Origin: Euglena gracilis
Taxonomy: Eukaryota; Euglenida; Euglenophyceae; Euglenales
DNA length: 64,000 nucleotides
NCBI GenBank assembly: GCA_039621445.1
Contig: CP154954.1
Location: 12,332,716-12,396,715 of the forward strand
Direction of reading: 5' to 3'
Made by a program: the position numbers and the translations under genes. How positions within the stretch are numbered: the first letter of the stretch is position 1; every line of letters starts with the position of its first letter. Below the pieces are notes generated by a model, which saw nothing but the letters and a program-made list of their open reading frames with translations, did no database searches and was not told the DNA's origin. Below are positions 31,291 through 40,022 of this stretch, piece by piece.

Positions 31291-31989
31291 ATGGAACACT
31301 TTTCTTGTGATAATGCTTTGGAGGACAGCTACGCGGAGCTGTGCAACGTGGAGGACGAGGGCATCCCCGATTCGCCTCCTGGAGAGGGTTTTTTCATCAG
31401 AATCTGCCCCCCCCCAGAAAAAAAATTGAATGTGCCCACCTTGGCCTTTGACAGGCATGAAATTCTCTTTTGATGAGGTGCACAAGAAACTCAGAGAACT
31501 GCCCAGTGCAGTGCTGTCGACGAGGCAACATCGTCCTTTGATGGAATTTCTGTTTCCAATTCGAGTGGGGATTCCATCACAGAAAGTAGTCTTTCCGCTT
31601 CTTCCGAAGAGAGTGGGGCGCAGTGGGACCTCGAATCCTCTACAGAATCATCCTCGTGGCATCAGTCGGGGTTGAGGAGGTTCCAAGAGAGATGGCAATT
31701 GGAGGTCGTTTCAACACGGAAGGAAGAAAGTGATCACTCTTGTCCATGGTTTGAGGAGTTGTTGTCTCAAAATCCTGTCTTCCGTCGTTTTGAAGGTTCC
31801 CTTCGGAAGGAGGGTTTTGACAGCAAGGAAACTTTTGGATTCTTCACAATTGAGGACATGGCACGCATGGCAATTCCAGCGGGGGTGAGGCGTCTTATAG
31901 AAGACGAGAAGGGTCAGTTGGCAGCTTCATCCAGCACAGTGGAGAAGATTTCGTTCCATTATTCTCTCATCCTGTCCAATTTTTTTTGA
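31291..31989 (+). CDS. small SAM-like-domain protein gene, two exons
   Basis: The start ATG at 31291 comes four bases after a pyrimidine tract ending TTGCCTCTCTGCAG, a good trans-splice acceptor. Exon 1 reads MEHFSCDNALEDSYAELCNV and stays acidic to ~31387. An intron of ~100-120 bp is required, because TGATGA at 31471-31476 lies in the frame. Exon 2 is open from ~31487-31507 to the stop at 31987. It has a Ser/Glu-rich stretch, then SGLRRFQERWQLEV and LRKEGFDSKETFGF. FTIEDMARMAIPAGVRRLIE then matches the second half of a sterile-alpha-motif: a 'T-x-E-D-L/M' helix and 'I-x-x-G-x-R'. SAM domains mediate protein or RNA binding. Partner and pathway are unknown. Confidence 0.55.
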
Positions 31990-32079
31990 AAAATAGCAGC
32001 TGAGAAGTTGCTTACAAAAAAAAACAAAAAAATATGGCAGCCGGGGACCCGCCCAAAAACAAAACCCTGTGCATGGGAG

Positions 32080-32440
32080 CTGGGGTCCCCACGGCCAGCC
32101 AGACCTCCTCCTCCTCTTTTTTCACCAGCCACCAGCCAGACCTCCTCCTCCTCTTTTCTCCCAGCCACCAGCCACAGCCTCCTCTTTTTTTAGTGGCTTC
32201 AAAAATTATATAGGGCGAAGACCGCACGACGCAACCTCCTCGGTTTTTATTACGCTCGACGGCTGCGCTCGCCAGGTTTAATCACAACATCCACCCAGGC
32301 GGATGAATCAACAGCGACCAGCAGTAACCGGGGTCCACGGCACCAGAAGTGCTGCGCAAGACGAGACTATTTATTTTTCGGGTGGATGAACATTTCTTCG
32401 ACATTTTTGACGGCAGCACCATATGACTGCGCCGGAAGAA
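32080..32440 (+). repeat. interspersed repeat A, copy 2
   Basis: Same block order as 6775-7195: GGGTCCCCACGGCCAGCC, CCTCCTCCTCTTTT modules, TTTTTATTACGCTCGACGGC, CTCGCCAGGTTTAATC, CATATGACTGCGCC. It carries an extra ~70 bp relative to copy 1. Confidence 0.75.
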
Positions 32441-32817
32441 CCGGAAGGGGGGGCAGTCGACCCCCCCCCCCCACACCCACCACAACATTTTCACCAATTT
32501 CGGGGAAACGGGGATTTTGGCCAGGAAAGTTTTTTGAAAAATAAAACCCAAAAACACGTGATTCTTGAAGGGAAAAAACTTTTTTTCACAAAAAATCTCA
32601 AAATTTTCCGTCCTAAAAACTCATACTTTTGAGGAGGGGGGGGGGTGAAATAAACGAAGGTCAAAAAAGTAAACAAACTTTTGGCACAGTCAAACTTTAC
32701 TGACATTTTTCTCGTTGAAAAACACATATTTTGCCAAAAAAAATGCAAACAAAATGCTTTTCTGCCCCCCCTTTCCAAGAGAATGGCACCCAAACAACTC
32801 CTTCCTGAGAGAATCCT

Positions 32818-32900
32818 GTGGCCCAAAAGCTGGCCACCACATCTAGCCCAAAACTGGCCAGAACATGTGGCCCAAAACTGGCCAGCACATCTGGCCCCCA
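32818..32900 (+). repeat. short CAAAACTGGCCA tandem array
   Basis: About four units (GTGGCCCAAAACTGGCCAGC type). It sits ~380 bp after repeat A copy 2, whereas the larger array sits ~135 bp after copy 1. Confidence 0.8.
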
Positions 32901-33144
32901 AAAAAAACCATGACATTGCACAAAATGTGAAATGCAAAATTTTGGGTCGTTTGCCAGATTGAAAAACTTCTCCCCCAATTTTTTGGCTTCCAAGAACATT
33001 TGTTGAACAGCAAATAAAGAACGCAAGGAACAGAAATGGCAGTTTCAGACGAAAACCAGCATCTAAGGACAAAATGTCTGTGAAATCTGTCTTCAGGTAG
33101 AAGTACCAAGCAGAAAACAAGTAGACCCACCAAGGGCCTGTCAC

Positions 33145-33447
33145 CGTGTTGCAGGCAGGCCTCTGCTCGATCGAATGTGTATGTGTTCAGAGCAAAGGCC
33201 TGAGTGGCCTGCATGTGGTGATGTTGGCCCTCTTTCCACAAAGCAATAAGTTCCTGTATTTTCACTTCATTTCAGCACCCTGTACTTTCATCATAACCAT
33301 CCCACGCCGCTTCCACACGAAATGGCATTGTGACACCGAAGGAGAAGGATTGGGAATGCAAGCATTTCTTTGCGTGTAGGTGATTCATAATTTCTTCAAA
33401 AAAAACATGTGCTTCGGTCTTTGATGTGCCCCCATGCACCAAATTAA
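33145..33447 (-). CDS. two internal exons of an unknown minus-strand gene
   Basis: Exon A is 33447-33317: it follows TTTCTGTTCTAG, reads NLVHGGTSKTEAHVFFEEI and then MNHLHAKKCLHSQSF, ends CCATTTCGT, and is followed by GTGGAA. Exon B is 33253-33145: it follows AAAATACAG, reads ELIALWKEGQHHHMQATQA and then FALNTYTFDRAEACLQH, and ends before GTGACA. The 63-bp intron keeps phase. Without splicing the frame is continuous except for one TGA at 33274-33272, so the intron model removes that stop. The peptide is largely helical; no family recognised. Confidence 0.45.
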
Positions 33448-33584
33448 CTAGAACAGAAATTTGCATACTACAACATTCAAAATGTGGTATTTTTTCAAGA
33501 TGTGTTCTCTCCCGAACTTTCTTCCGCTTCGCTTCATTTCATGGACTGGTCCTTTTTCTCTTTTGGTATTCCGAAGTGTATCGT

Positions 33585-33654
33585 GCACACAGTATAATTG
33601 GTGCAAGATGCAGTTCGGAACTGTGAGGTCGCGGGTTCAAACCCCGCTGTGTGC
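33585..33654 (+). tRNA. tRNA-Pro(CGG)-like gene, shortened D arm
   Basis: A perfect 7-bp acceptor stem (GCACACA/TGTGTGC), a 5-bp T stem with loop (GCGGG-TTCAAAC-CCCGC) and a 5-nt variable loop are present. The anticodon arm is TGCAG-TTCGGAA-CTGTG, with U33 and anticodon CGG. The D region (GTATAATTGGTGCAAGA) is 2-4 bases short and does not form a normal 4-bp stem, although the GG pair is there. Total 70 nt. It could be a pseudo-tRNA or a tRNA-derived SINE head rather than a working gene; G·U pairs in the anticodon stem argue for caution. Confidence 0.5.
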
Positions 33655-33659
33655 AAGTT

Positions 33660-33925
33660 TTCGTCATTGGAAAATCTTTTTTGTAAAGAGCACCCAGAAT
33701 TAGGACTTACCCAGTTCGCCACAAGAACTGAAAAAATTTTCCACCGCGGCCAGCCAGACCTCCTCCTCCTCTTTCCAATCCTCAACCCAGAATCCAGCCA
33801 GACCTCCTCCTCCTCTAAATCCCCCAGCCAGCCGTGGCTGGCCATGGCTGGCCAGACCTCCTCCTTTTTTTTTGCCAGCCAGCCAGCCGCGGCTAGCCGC
33901 GGCTAGCCAGATACCCCAGCTCCAT
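33660..33925 (+). repeat. interspersed repeat B, copy 2
   Basis: CACCCAGAATTAGGACTTACCC, then GCGGCCAGCCAGACCTCC and CAGCCGTGGCTGGCCATGGC, ending TAGCCAGATACCCCAGCTCC, as at 7918-8165. It follows directly on the tRNA-like sequence, which may be its head; the first copy has no recognisable tRNA part. Confidence 0.75.
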
Positions 33926-33951
33926 GCCTCAAAGATGAAAAAAAAAGATGG

Positions 33952-34045
33952 CAGGGACCTGTCTTGGCAGACAGGTTAGCACCACGGAAGTGGGGCTGGA
34001 ACAGCCATGGGAACCTGAGTTCCTCAAGCCCGGGTGAGCGTCTTA
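33952..34045 (+). ncRNA. candidate structured RNA or SINE-like element, copy 2
   Basis: CCTGTC-TTGGCA-GACAGG is followed by TAGCACCAC-GGAA-GTGGGGCTG (a GNRA-type tetraloop) and later CAAGCCCGGGTGAGCG. Primary sequence is ~65-70 percent like 21640-21733 by eye, while both stems are kept by paired changes. Confidence 0.4.
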
Positions 34046-34079
34046 TGTTTGTCTGTAAATTTTTCATCTTACAAATTTG

Positions 34080-34350
34080 TTTGTGCTTCACAACTTTTAT
34101 TCTATGTTTCACCAAGGAAAATTTGTGTATCACATATGTATCACCAAATTTTTTTTAATGTTTCACATGTGTATCACCAAAATTTTTTTAATGTATCACA
34201 TTAATGTATCACAGGTACGTTGTGATACGCACCAAATGGCGGTCTGCTTCCAAGTTGTGATGGATCAGTGACATACTGCCAAATATTGCCACTTTTTTTT
34301 GTTACATTCAATGCCATCTTTCAAAAAAAGCACTACCGAAGAAATGTATA
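34080..34350 (+). repeat. repeat C, second locus
   Basis: ATGTATCACCAAATTTTTTT-type units are followed by CTTCCAAGTTGTGATGGATC, ACATTCAATGCCATCTTT and AAAAAAAGCACTACCG. The same words lie at 30857-30960 and 31040-31190 in a different order, so the two loci have been rearranged relative to each other. Confidence 0.65.
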
Positions 34351-34479
34351 TATTTGGTCTTGTCGAGGATCTCGCCCCCCCCCCCCGAGAAAAAATTACT
34401 TCTACACCCCTGACCCCTCCCATATAAGACCCCACCCTGGGATTTTGGCTCCCGAGCGAGGGGGGGTCTTATGCGGGGG

Positions 34480-34800
34480 GGCATGGTAGCCCCCAAGTAT
34501 GTTGCCAACATAGAAGGGAATTTGTTATTTTGGGGCCCTGGGGCAGCTGGGCAACAAAGGGGTTTGCCATCCAAAACGTTAGGGCAGCACGAGGGATTTT
34601 GTTATTTTGGGGCCCGGGGTTGGGTTACACAAGGGATTTGCCCCCCAAAACTGGTGGGTAACACAAGGGATTTTGTTATTTTAAGTCCGTGTACCCTCCC
34701 CTCCGACTCAGGACAAAGTCGGCGTACCCTACGACGGACTCAAGGGTGACAAAGTCCGGGGGGCGGGGGCGCGGACTTTGTCCTGAGTCCGGTGTACCCC
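34480..34800. repeat. GGGATTTGCC tandem and TCAGGACAAAGTC inverted repeat, copy 1
   Basis: Three units of about 70 bp (GGGCAACAAAGGGGTTTGCC, then TTTTGTTATTTTGGGGCCC) are followed by CTCAGGACAAAGTCGG and its inverse GACTTTGTCCTGAGTCCGG at ~34777. The same two modules are at 36000-36370 in the opposite order. Confidence 0.65.
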
Positions 34801-34874
34801 CCCCCCATTTCCACCAATGGCCACCTTGATGTTTCCACCACTAGGACTAATGCAAATGGAGCCCCAGAACAATT

Positions 34875-35132
34875 ACCAACCCCCCCCCTATTTGTCCCCC
34901 CCCCCCCTAATTGGCCAGAGCCCAGGTGGCCAATTAGGGGGGGGGTACTCATTTCAAGGGAAAATGTCTTTATTCGGGTTTTTTGGGGGGTTCGCGACTG
35001 TAAAGGACAGGGTCCAGGTGGCCAATTAGGGGGGGGGTTAGGGGTAACCCCCCCCTAATTGTCCCCCCCCCCTAATTAGCTAGAAGGGGGGTCCGGGCCG
35101 CCCGGAGGGCGGCCAAATAGAGGGGGGGGGGT
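34875..35132. mobile_element. small foldback with poly-G and CAATTAGG termini
   Basis: Left end CCAACCCCCCCCCTATTTGTC; right end the inverse (GGCCAAATAG, poly-G, GGTTGG). Inside are four GGCCAATTAGGGGG or inverse blocks. Design resembles 10087-10262. No target duplication recognised. Confidence 0.5.
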
Positions 35133-35253
35133 TGGTATCCTCTTGCTGTTGTGACGCGCCAGGGAGGGAATAGGGAGCAGCTACCGTAAAAACCTGGTAG
35201 TGCCACTGAATGTCTCCAGGGGAAAAAACGGTAGCAGACAGTTGGTGTCCCCC

Positions 35254-35843
35254 TCATTGCTTTCGCTTCATGTTCTCGACACGAGCTGGCAAGGGAGGCA
35301 TCTCCTGGCCGTCGCAACGAGGACAACACCAACTGTTGCGGGGAGGGGGCATAGAACGGCCTGAATCGAAGTGCATAGAACGAACGGAATCGAACTCCAA
35401 AATTTTCAGCCGTGATGTTGTGTTCACAAATGTAACGAACTTTGGAAAATGGCATTTTGCTTTGGGGACGATGGGATTCTTGGTTTTTGTTGATTTGTAT
35501 AGCACAGCCAATGCGTTGACATACGATGTCAACGTTTGCGGAGCCCATTCGTGCATGGGCACCCCAGCCCGTTGACATGGAAGCTGCCTTTGTGCCTTTT
35601 CGCAATCCTCTCAGCTTCTGTGTCATGCAAAGCGTGTACCGAAAGCACCTACTTTGCAAACGCCACCATGTAGTCATCCAAATCAGTGGTGGCATAGCCT
35701 CGCATTTCGCAAACTTTTTGAAAATTGGCGAGGCGGTATATCCCCCCTTCTGATTTTTGACGTTGCCCTGGGCTGGGGCACCGTTTGGGTGAAAACATCC
35801 CCAAAAAGCTCTGTGTCCGTAGTTTCTGTGTTCTGGGGTTCAA
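35254..35843 (-). CDS. minus-strand coding relic or exons, family unknown
   Basis: Three minus-strand frames are protein-like in succession: 35843-35655 (NFQKVCEMRGYATTDLDDYM), 35695-35072 (GSANVDIVCQRIGCAIQINK) and 35562-35254 (MHEWAPQTLTSYVNALAVLY). The last overlaps the second and recalls the helical N-terminal domain of tyrosine recombinases (T-x-x-x-Y-x-x-A-L-x-x-L), which is only a resemblance. A CACAG acceptor and GTAGGT donor occur near 35630-35660. Either a gene with short introns or a decayed transposon ORF. Confidence 0.35.
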
Positions 35844-36049
35844 CTGCCACCTTCAACCCTGCCAACAACTTTGCGGGTGTTGGCAAAGGTCCCAAGACAA
35901 CCTAAGCGACGTTTACGACTTGTGCGGGCAACATGGAGCTGTGAAGACAAAGACAAGTGTACCCTGAGCGACACTAATGTTCCTCATTAGGATACACCGA
36001 CTTTGTCCTGAGACGGAGGTGGGGTAGTACACGGACTTAAAGCAAGACC

Positions 36050-36157
36050 CCCTACACGGACTTTGTCCTGAGTCCGGTGGGGGGGGCACGGACTTTGTCC
36101 TTCGGACAAAGTCCGTGCCCCCCCCCCCACCGGACTCAGGACAAAGTCCGTGTAGGG
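36050..36157. repeat. near-perfect 51-54-bp palindrome with TTC loop
   Basis: The left arm (36050-36100) runs CCCTACACGG, ACTTTGTCCTGAGTCCGG, poly-G, CACGGACTTTGTCC. The right arm (36104-36157) is its complement, separated only by TTC. The sole mismatch is a different length of the G/C run. The arm contains the ACTTTGTCCTGAGTCCGG word twice used elsewhere (34777, 35999). Confidence 0.9.
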
Positions 36158-36164
36158 AGGTCTT

Positions 36165-36370
36165 TCTTGATATAGGGGCCCTCGAACAGTTGGGCAACAA
36201 AAGGGATTTGCCCCCCCAAATCAGTTGGGTTACACAAGGGATTTTGTTATTTAGGGGCCCTCGAACAGTTGGGCAACAAAAGGGATTTGCCCCCCAAGTC
36301 AGTTGGGTTACTCAAGGGATTGCCCCCCAAAATGGGTGGGTAACACAAGGGATTTGTCCCCCAAAAATGG
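36165..36370 (+). repeat. GGGATTTGCC tandem, copy 2
   Basis: Units GGGCAACAAAAGGGATTTGCC and GTTGGGTTACACAAGGGATT repeat with a period of about 90 bp for two full units plus fragments, as at 34530-34690. Confidence 0.8.
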
Positions 36371-36414
36371 CCCGAAAATTTCCTTTTTTTCTTTTTGAAG
36401 GGGGGGGGAGGTCG

Positions 36415-36605
36415 TGGTGTGGGCCGACCCTAAGTCGACTCTAGGGTGGTGGGGGGGGGAGGTCGTGGAGTGGGCCGACCCTAAGTCGACCCTGGGTCGA
36501 CCCACTGGGGTTTCTGGGGTCGCCACCCACTCCACAGCCTGGGGGGGGTCGACCATAGCGACCTTTGGCGACCTTTGGCGACTGTGGGCCGATCCCAAGG
36601 TTGAG
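36415..36605. repeat. GGGCCGACCCTA cluster, copy 2 (inverted)
   Basis: GTGGGCCGACCCTAAGTCGA occurs at ~36418 and ~36471, and GGCGACCTTTGGCGACTGTG at ~36572. This is the reverse complement arrangement of 29625-29880. Confidence 0.65.
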
Positions 36606-37278
36606 CGCTTGTTTTTTTTGAAACAAAAAAACATGTTTTTTTAAAAAAACTAAAAAACGTCATGGAGGGTTTGGGGGAAAATTTTTTGCAATGTTTTTTT
36701 TTAGAAAAAAGTTCATTTTTATCTCTGCAACATTCATTTTTTTTTTGGTTGAAAGCATGATTTTTTGCACCAGAAAACACAGATTTGGATACTTTCACAC
36801 ATAAAAAATTTTTAGAGGGCCTGTGATGCCTAATTTGACAAAATATTCAGGTGGATTCCTAATTTTGAGGCATAAATTTCGCAAAATTTGGAATGGTGAT
36901 GCCTAATTTGGTGTCAAAATGCTAATTTTAGGTTGGGGATTCCTAATTTGGAGCCTAAAAAGGATTTCCCCCCAAAAATTCGTTTTTGGTGATTCCTAAT
37001 TTGGCCACCGAAAATGTGATGTTCCCCCGTGACCCCCCCCCCCCCGTTACCCCCCTCGTGACCCGAACCACCCCCAAAAAATTTTCTTCAAAAAATGGCT
37101 ATTTCGCAAGGAAAAAGGTCAATTTTTGCTTTTTCAAAAAAACATGTTTTTTTGTGTTTTTTTTAAAAAAGCATGTTTTTTTTAAAAAACAAAAAAAAAA
37201 CGTCAACCCTGGCCGATCCTAGGGTCGGTCCACTACCCCCCCCCCAGGCCAGATCCGGGAGCTGTCCAGAGCCACGTT

Positions 37279-37595
37279 TCAGCTACAGGAAGCAATCCAA
37301 TCCCCTCGCCCCGTGCAGTTCATGGTTGCGTGATCTTTGTGCAGATGGTGACATTGAACCAAACCCAGGTCCAGCCAAACGTTCCCCAGGATGCCGGAGC
37401 AATGTTCCTGATAGCACATCAGAACGGGCACATGTTGATGGGTCCCACACGCACATCCCCCCCTGGCTGAAAACGCACATCCACTGGACGGAAATGGGGG
37501 GACATGGGGGAGATGCCACCATAGATTCATTTAAGATTGTGTTACCCCCCCCCCCCCCCGGGGAGTGGGTGTTTAAAAAAAAGTCAAAAAATTGA
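37279..37595 (+). pseudogene. fragment of a second 2A-bearing retroelement
   Basis: A plus-strand frame following GCCACGTTTCAG reads NPLAPCSSWLRDLCADGDIE, then PNPGP at the end of a 2A motif. It continues through AKRSPGCRSNVPDSTSERAH and PPWLKTHIHWTEMGG, then ends in C-rich DNA. A 2A peptide near the N-terminus of an ORF is a known layout in non-LTR retroelements. No RT follows, so this is a 5' fragment. It differs in sequence from the element at 22-29 kb, so it represents another family or branch. Confidence 0.5.
37350..37373 (+). other. second 2A peptide DIEPNPGP
   Basis: Eight codons DIEPNPGP preceded by LRDLCADG. It satisfies the D-(V/I)-E-x-N-P-G-P consensus exactly. Confidence 0.7.
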
Positions 37596-37599
37596 AAAT

Positions 37600-38960
37600 A
37601 GTTTTGTTTCACGACGATGTTTTTTAGGCCTCCCGGACCCAGAAAACCTGTTTCTGAGCCCAAAATGAGCATTTTTCGACTCCCCGGCACCCCGTTTTGG
37701 GCCCGAAACCCATGGAGGGGTCGAACCCCCCCCCCCCCCCCCGGGGTTCGAACCACCTTGGAAACCGGCAGATTATCATGGCTCCGTTCCCGGAATTTTT
37801 TTTTATCAGTGTCGAGCGAATGGATTTCTAGTTGCCGAATCACGTCCGTTTGACCCAACTCCCTGCTAGGACCGAGTTATTCAGATGTGAAGGGGTCCAA
37901 ACTGGGTAGGATTTGGCCCCTCTTCCAACTCTGCCATTTCGCCAGGGACCAAATAACGAAAATATCTTGAGAAAACAGACATTATTTTCTGACGAAATGC
38001 ACCCCCGGAGGCCCTTTATCACCCTCCTGTTTGCCATTTTGGCCACTGACACGCCTGGCCCGTTCCGGCGCGCTTTTGCGGCCCAAACGGCCATTTTGGG
38101 GTGTTTTTTTGGGCCGTTTTTTTGCTCAAAATATCTCGACAATGAAGCAAAATCAAAGAAAATGTCCAGACAGCAAAAATGAAGCCCTTGGAACACTCTA
38201 TCCAACCATGGTTTACTTTCCCCCCAAACTCTTCGTGTAGCCCGGGTTACGGCCATTTTTCGGCCAATTTTGGCCCATTTCAGGGCCATTTTGGGTTGTT
38301 TTCAAAGTATGTTTGAAATGAAGTAAAATTAAAGGAAATGTCCGGAGACATAAATTGAAGCCCTTACAATGCCTATCTAATGGTATTTTGATTTCCCCGC
38401 AACTCCCTGCATGGCCTGAAATGTGGCCCAAAACAGCGCGGCAGGCATCCGACTTGGCCGTTTTTGGCTGTTTTTTTGGGGCCAAAAAATCAATTTTTCT
38501 AAATTTTCTCAAAAATGGTCGGAATCAAAGGAGATGTCCAGAGATCTGAGTTGCAGCCCTTTAAATGCCCTATCTAACAGTATTTTGATTTCCCCACAGT
38601 GCCCAAGTTATGGCCATTTTTCGGCCAAATTTGGCCATTATGTACAGTTTTGGCCTGTTTTGACTTTTTTTGGCCGTTTTTGATTTTTTTGTGTCGAAAA
38701 ATATTGAATTTTTTTGCCCAAAACGATGTTTTTTGGCCTCCCGGACCCGGAAAACCTGCTTTTTTGAGCCGAAAATGAGCCTTTTTCGACCCCACAGTGC
38801 CCTGTTTTTTTGGGCTGAAAACTGTGGATTTTGGGTCAAAAACGGGTCAAAAAAGTCGAAAAAATCGAAAAAAATTTGTTGCCTGAAACAATGCTTTTTT
38901 TGGCCTCCCGGACCCAGAAAAGCTGTTTTTTTCAGCCGAAAATGAGACCCCCCGGGGCTT
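37600..38960. repeat. satellite-like DNA related to the 52-54 kb repeats
   Basis: Blocks such as GGCCTCCCGGACCCGGAAAA and TTTTTCGACCCC, and TTGAAGCCCTT, ATTTTGATTTCCCC words, are the reverse complement or relatives of units at 51.9-54.3 kb. Repeats of ~190-260 bp are visible at 37.86, 38.10, 38.29 and 38.52 kb. No gene. Confidence 0.6.
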
Positions 38961-39787
38961 TGTAAATCTTAAATTACACGAAGTTTGCAGTGCCAGTCTT
39001 TTCGTCCTTCCATTACGTGCAAGTCCTATTAAGGACTCAGCACTATTCAAAACCTGGTGAGGGTAATTTGTGGGTGGTTTCAGAAAGCGGGGGGGGGGGC
39101 ATAGTGGGCCAGCCTGTTTTTTTTGACGTTGTTTTTTTGTTTTTGTTTTAAATTCTAACAATGTTTTTTTTAAAAAAACAAAAAAAACACCCAGTGGGTT
39201 TTGCATGGAAAATTTTTTGAATGCACATTTTCAATGATTTTTGGCAGCTTTTGGGTAATTTCTGCCAAAAATTTCCTTGCACAAAAAAATGAAAAAAAGT
39301 TATAAAATTCCATTTTGTTGCATTTTTGGATGTTTTTGACCATTTTTGGCAGTTTTTGAACTTAGTAGGATTCAAAGTATGGTTTGGGAGTTTCATAACG
39401 AGTTTTTTCAATGAAATTTTCCTTTTGTTTTTTTTGATGTTTTTTTAACTGTTTTTTTTTAAAAAAACACATTGTTTTTTTTAAAAAAAAGAACAAAAAA
39501 ATGCCCACTATGGGGGGGGCTCAAGCCCACCCACCCACTTTTTCCAAAAACCCACCCTCTCACAACCCCCCCCCCCCCACCCACCCACCACCCAAAACCC
39601 AGCCAGAATCGGCCGAAAAGGCTTAAAAAAATTCTGCTCAGCCTTTGGCCGGGCCAAAATCTGACCCATGGCGCAACCCACCCCCCAAGGAGACCAGAGC
39701 TAAGGGCAGGTTTGGGGGGACCGTCACCCTCTGGTCCAGGAGGGTGAGGGACACCCAACACCGAAACAGTGGTGCGGTCCAGGTGAC
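38961..39787. other. poly-A/T-rich and poly-G DNA without a gene
   Basis: Alternating TTTTTTTAAAAAAAC palindromic stretches at ~39163 and ~39456 to 39485. No codon-like frame. Confidence 0.4.
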
Positions 39788-39951
39788 CATTTTTGGCCGA
39801 GCAGCTGGGTGCCTTTCCGACAATCCTTGATTGCGGCAATGCAACACCAATGCTTCTTCCCCCCCACACCCTCGCGCACGGCGCAGTTGGCGAGCTGGAC
39901 GCAGAAGGCGGCGTCGTTGGAGGACGCGGGGCAGGAGCGGATGGTCCAGTG
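39788..39951 (-). CDS. GC-rich internal exon, possible SET-domain fragment
   Basis: On the minus strand, after GGCACAAAG, 54 codons read HWTIRSCPASSNDAAFCVQL, then ANCAVREGVGGKKHWCCIAA and IKDCRKGTQLL. The pattern A-N-C, ~15 residues, (I/V)-A-x-(R/K)-D-x-x-x-G-x-x-L is that of the end of SET or similar domains, but the NHS box is not visible. GC content and codon choice match other host exons here. The 3' side runs into TGTTTCGGTGTTGG and GGTGACC words also found in the hAT-like elements. Confidence 0.4.
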
Positions 39952-40022
39952 CTTTGTGCCGGGGCCGGGGGGCCGGGGGGGGGGGGGCATGGTAATTGGC
40001 TAATTTGGGGTCTGAAGGGGCC

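Noticed and set aside
33272-33274. Selenocysteine codon (in-frame TGA)
   Set aside because: A 63-bp GT-AG intron spanning it preserves frame, and no SECIS-like hairpin could be argued for.
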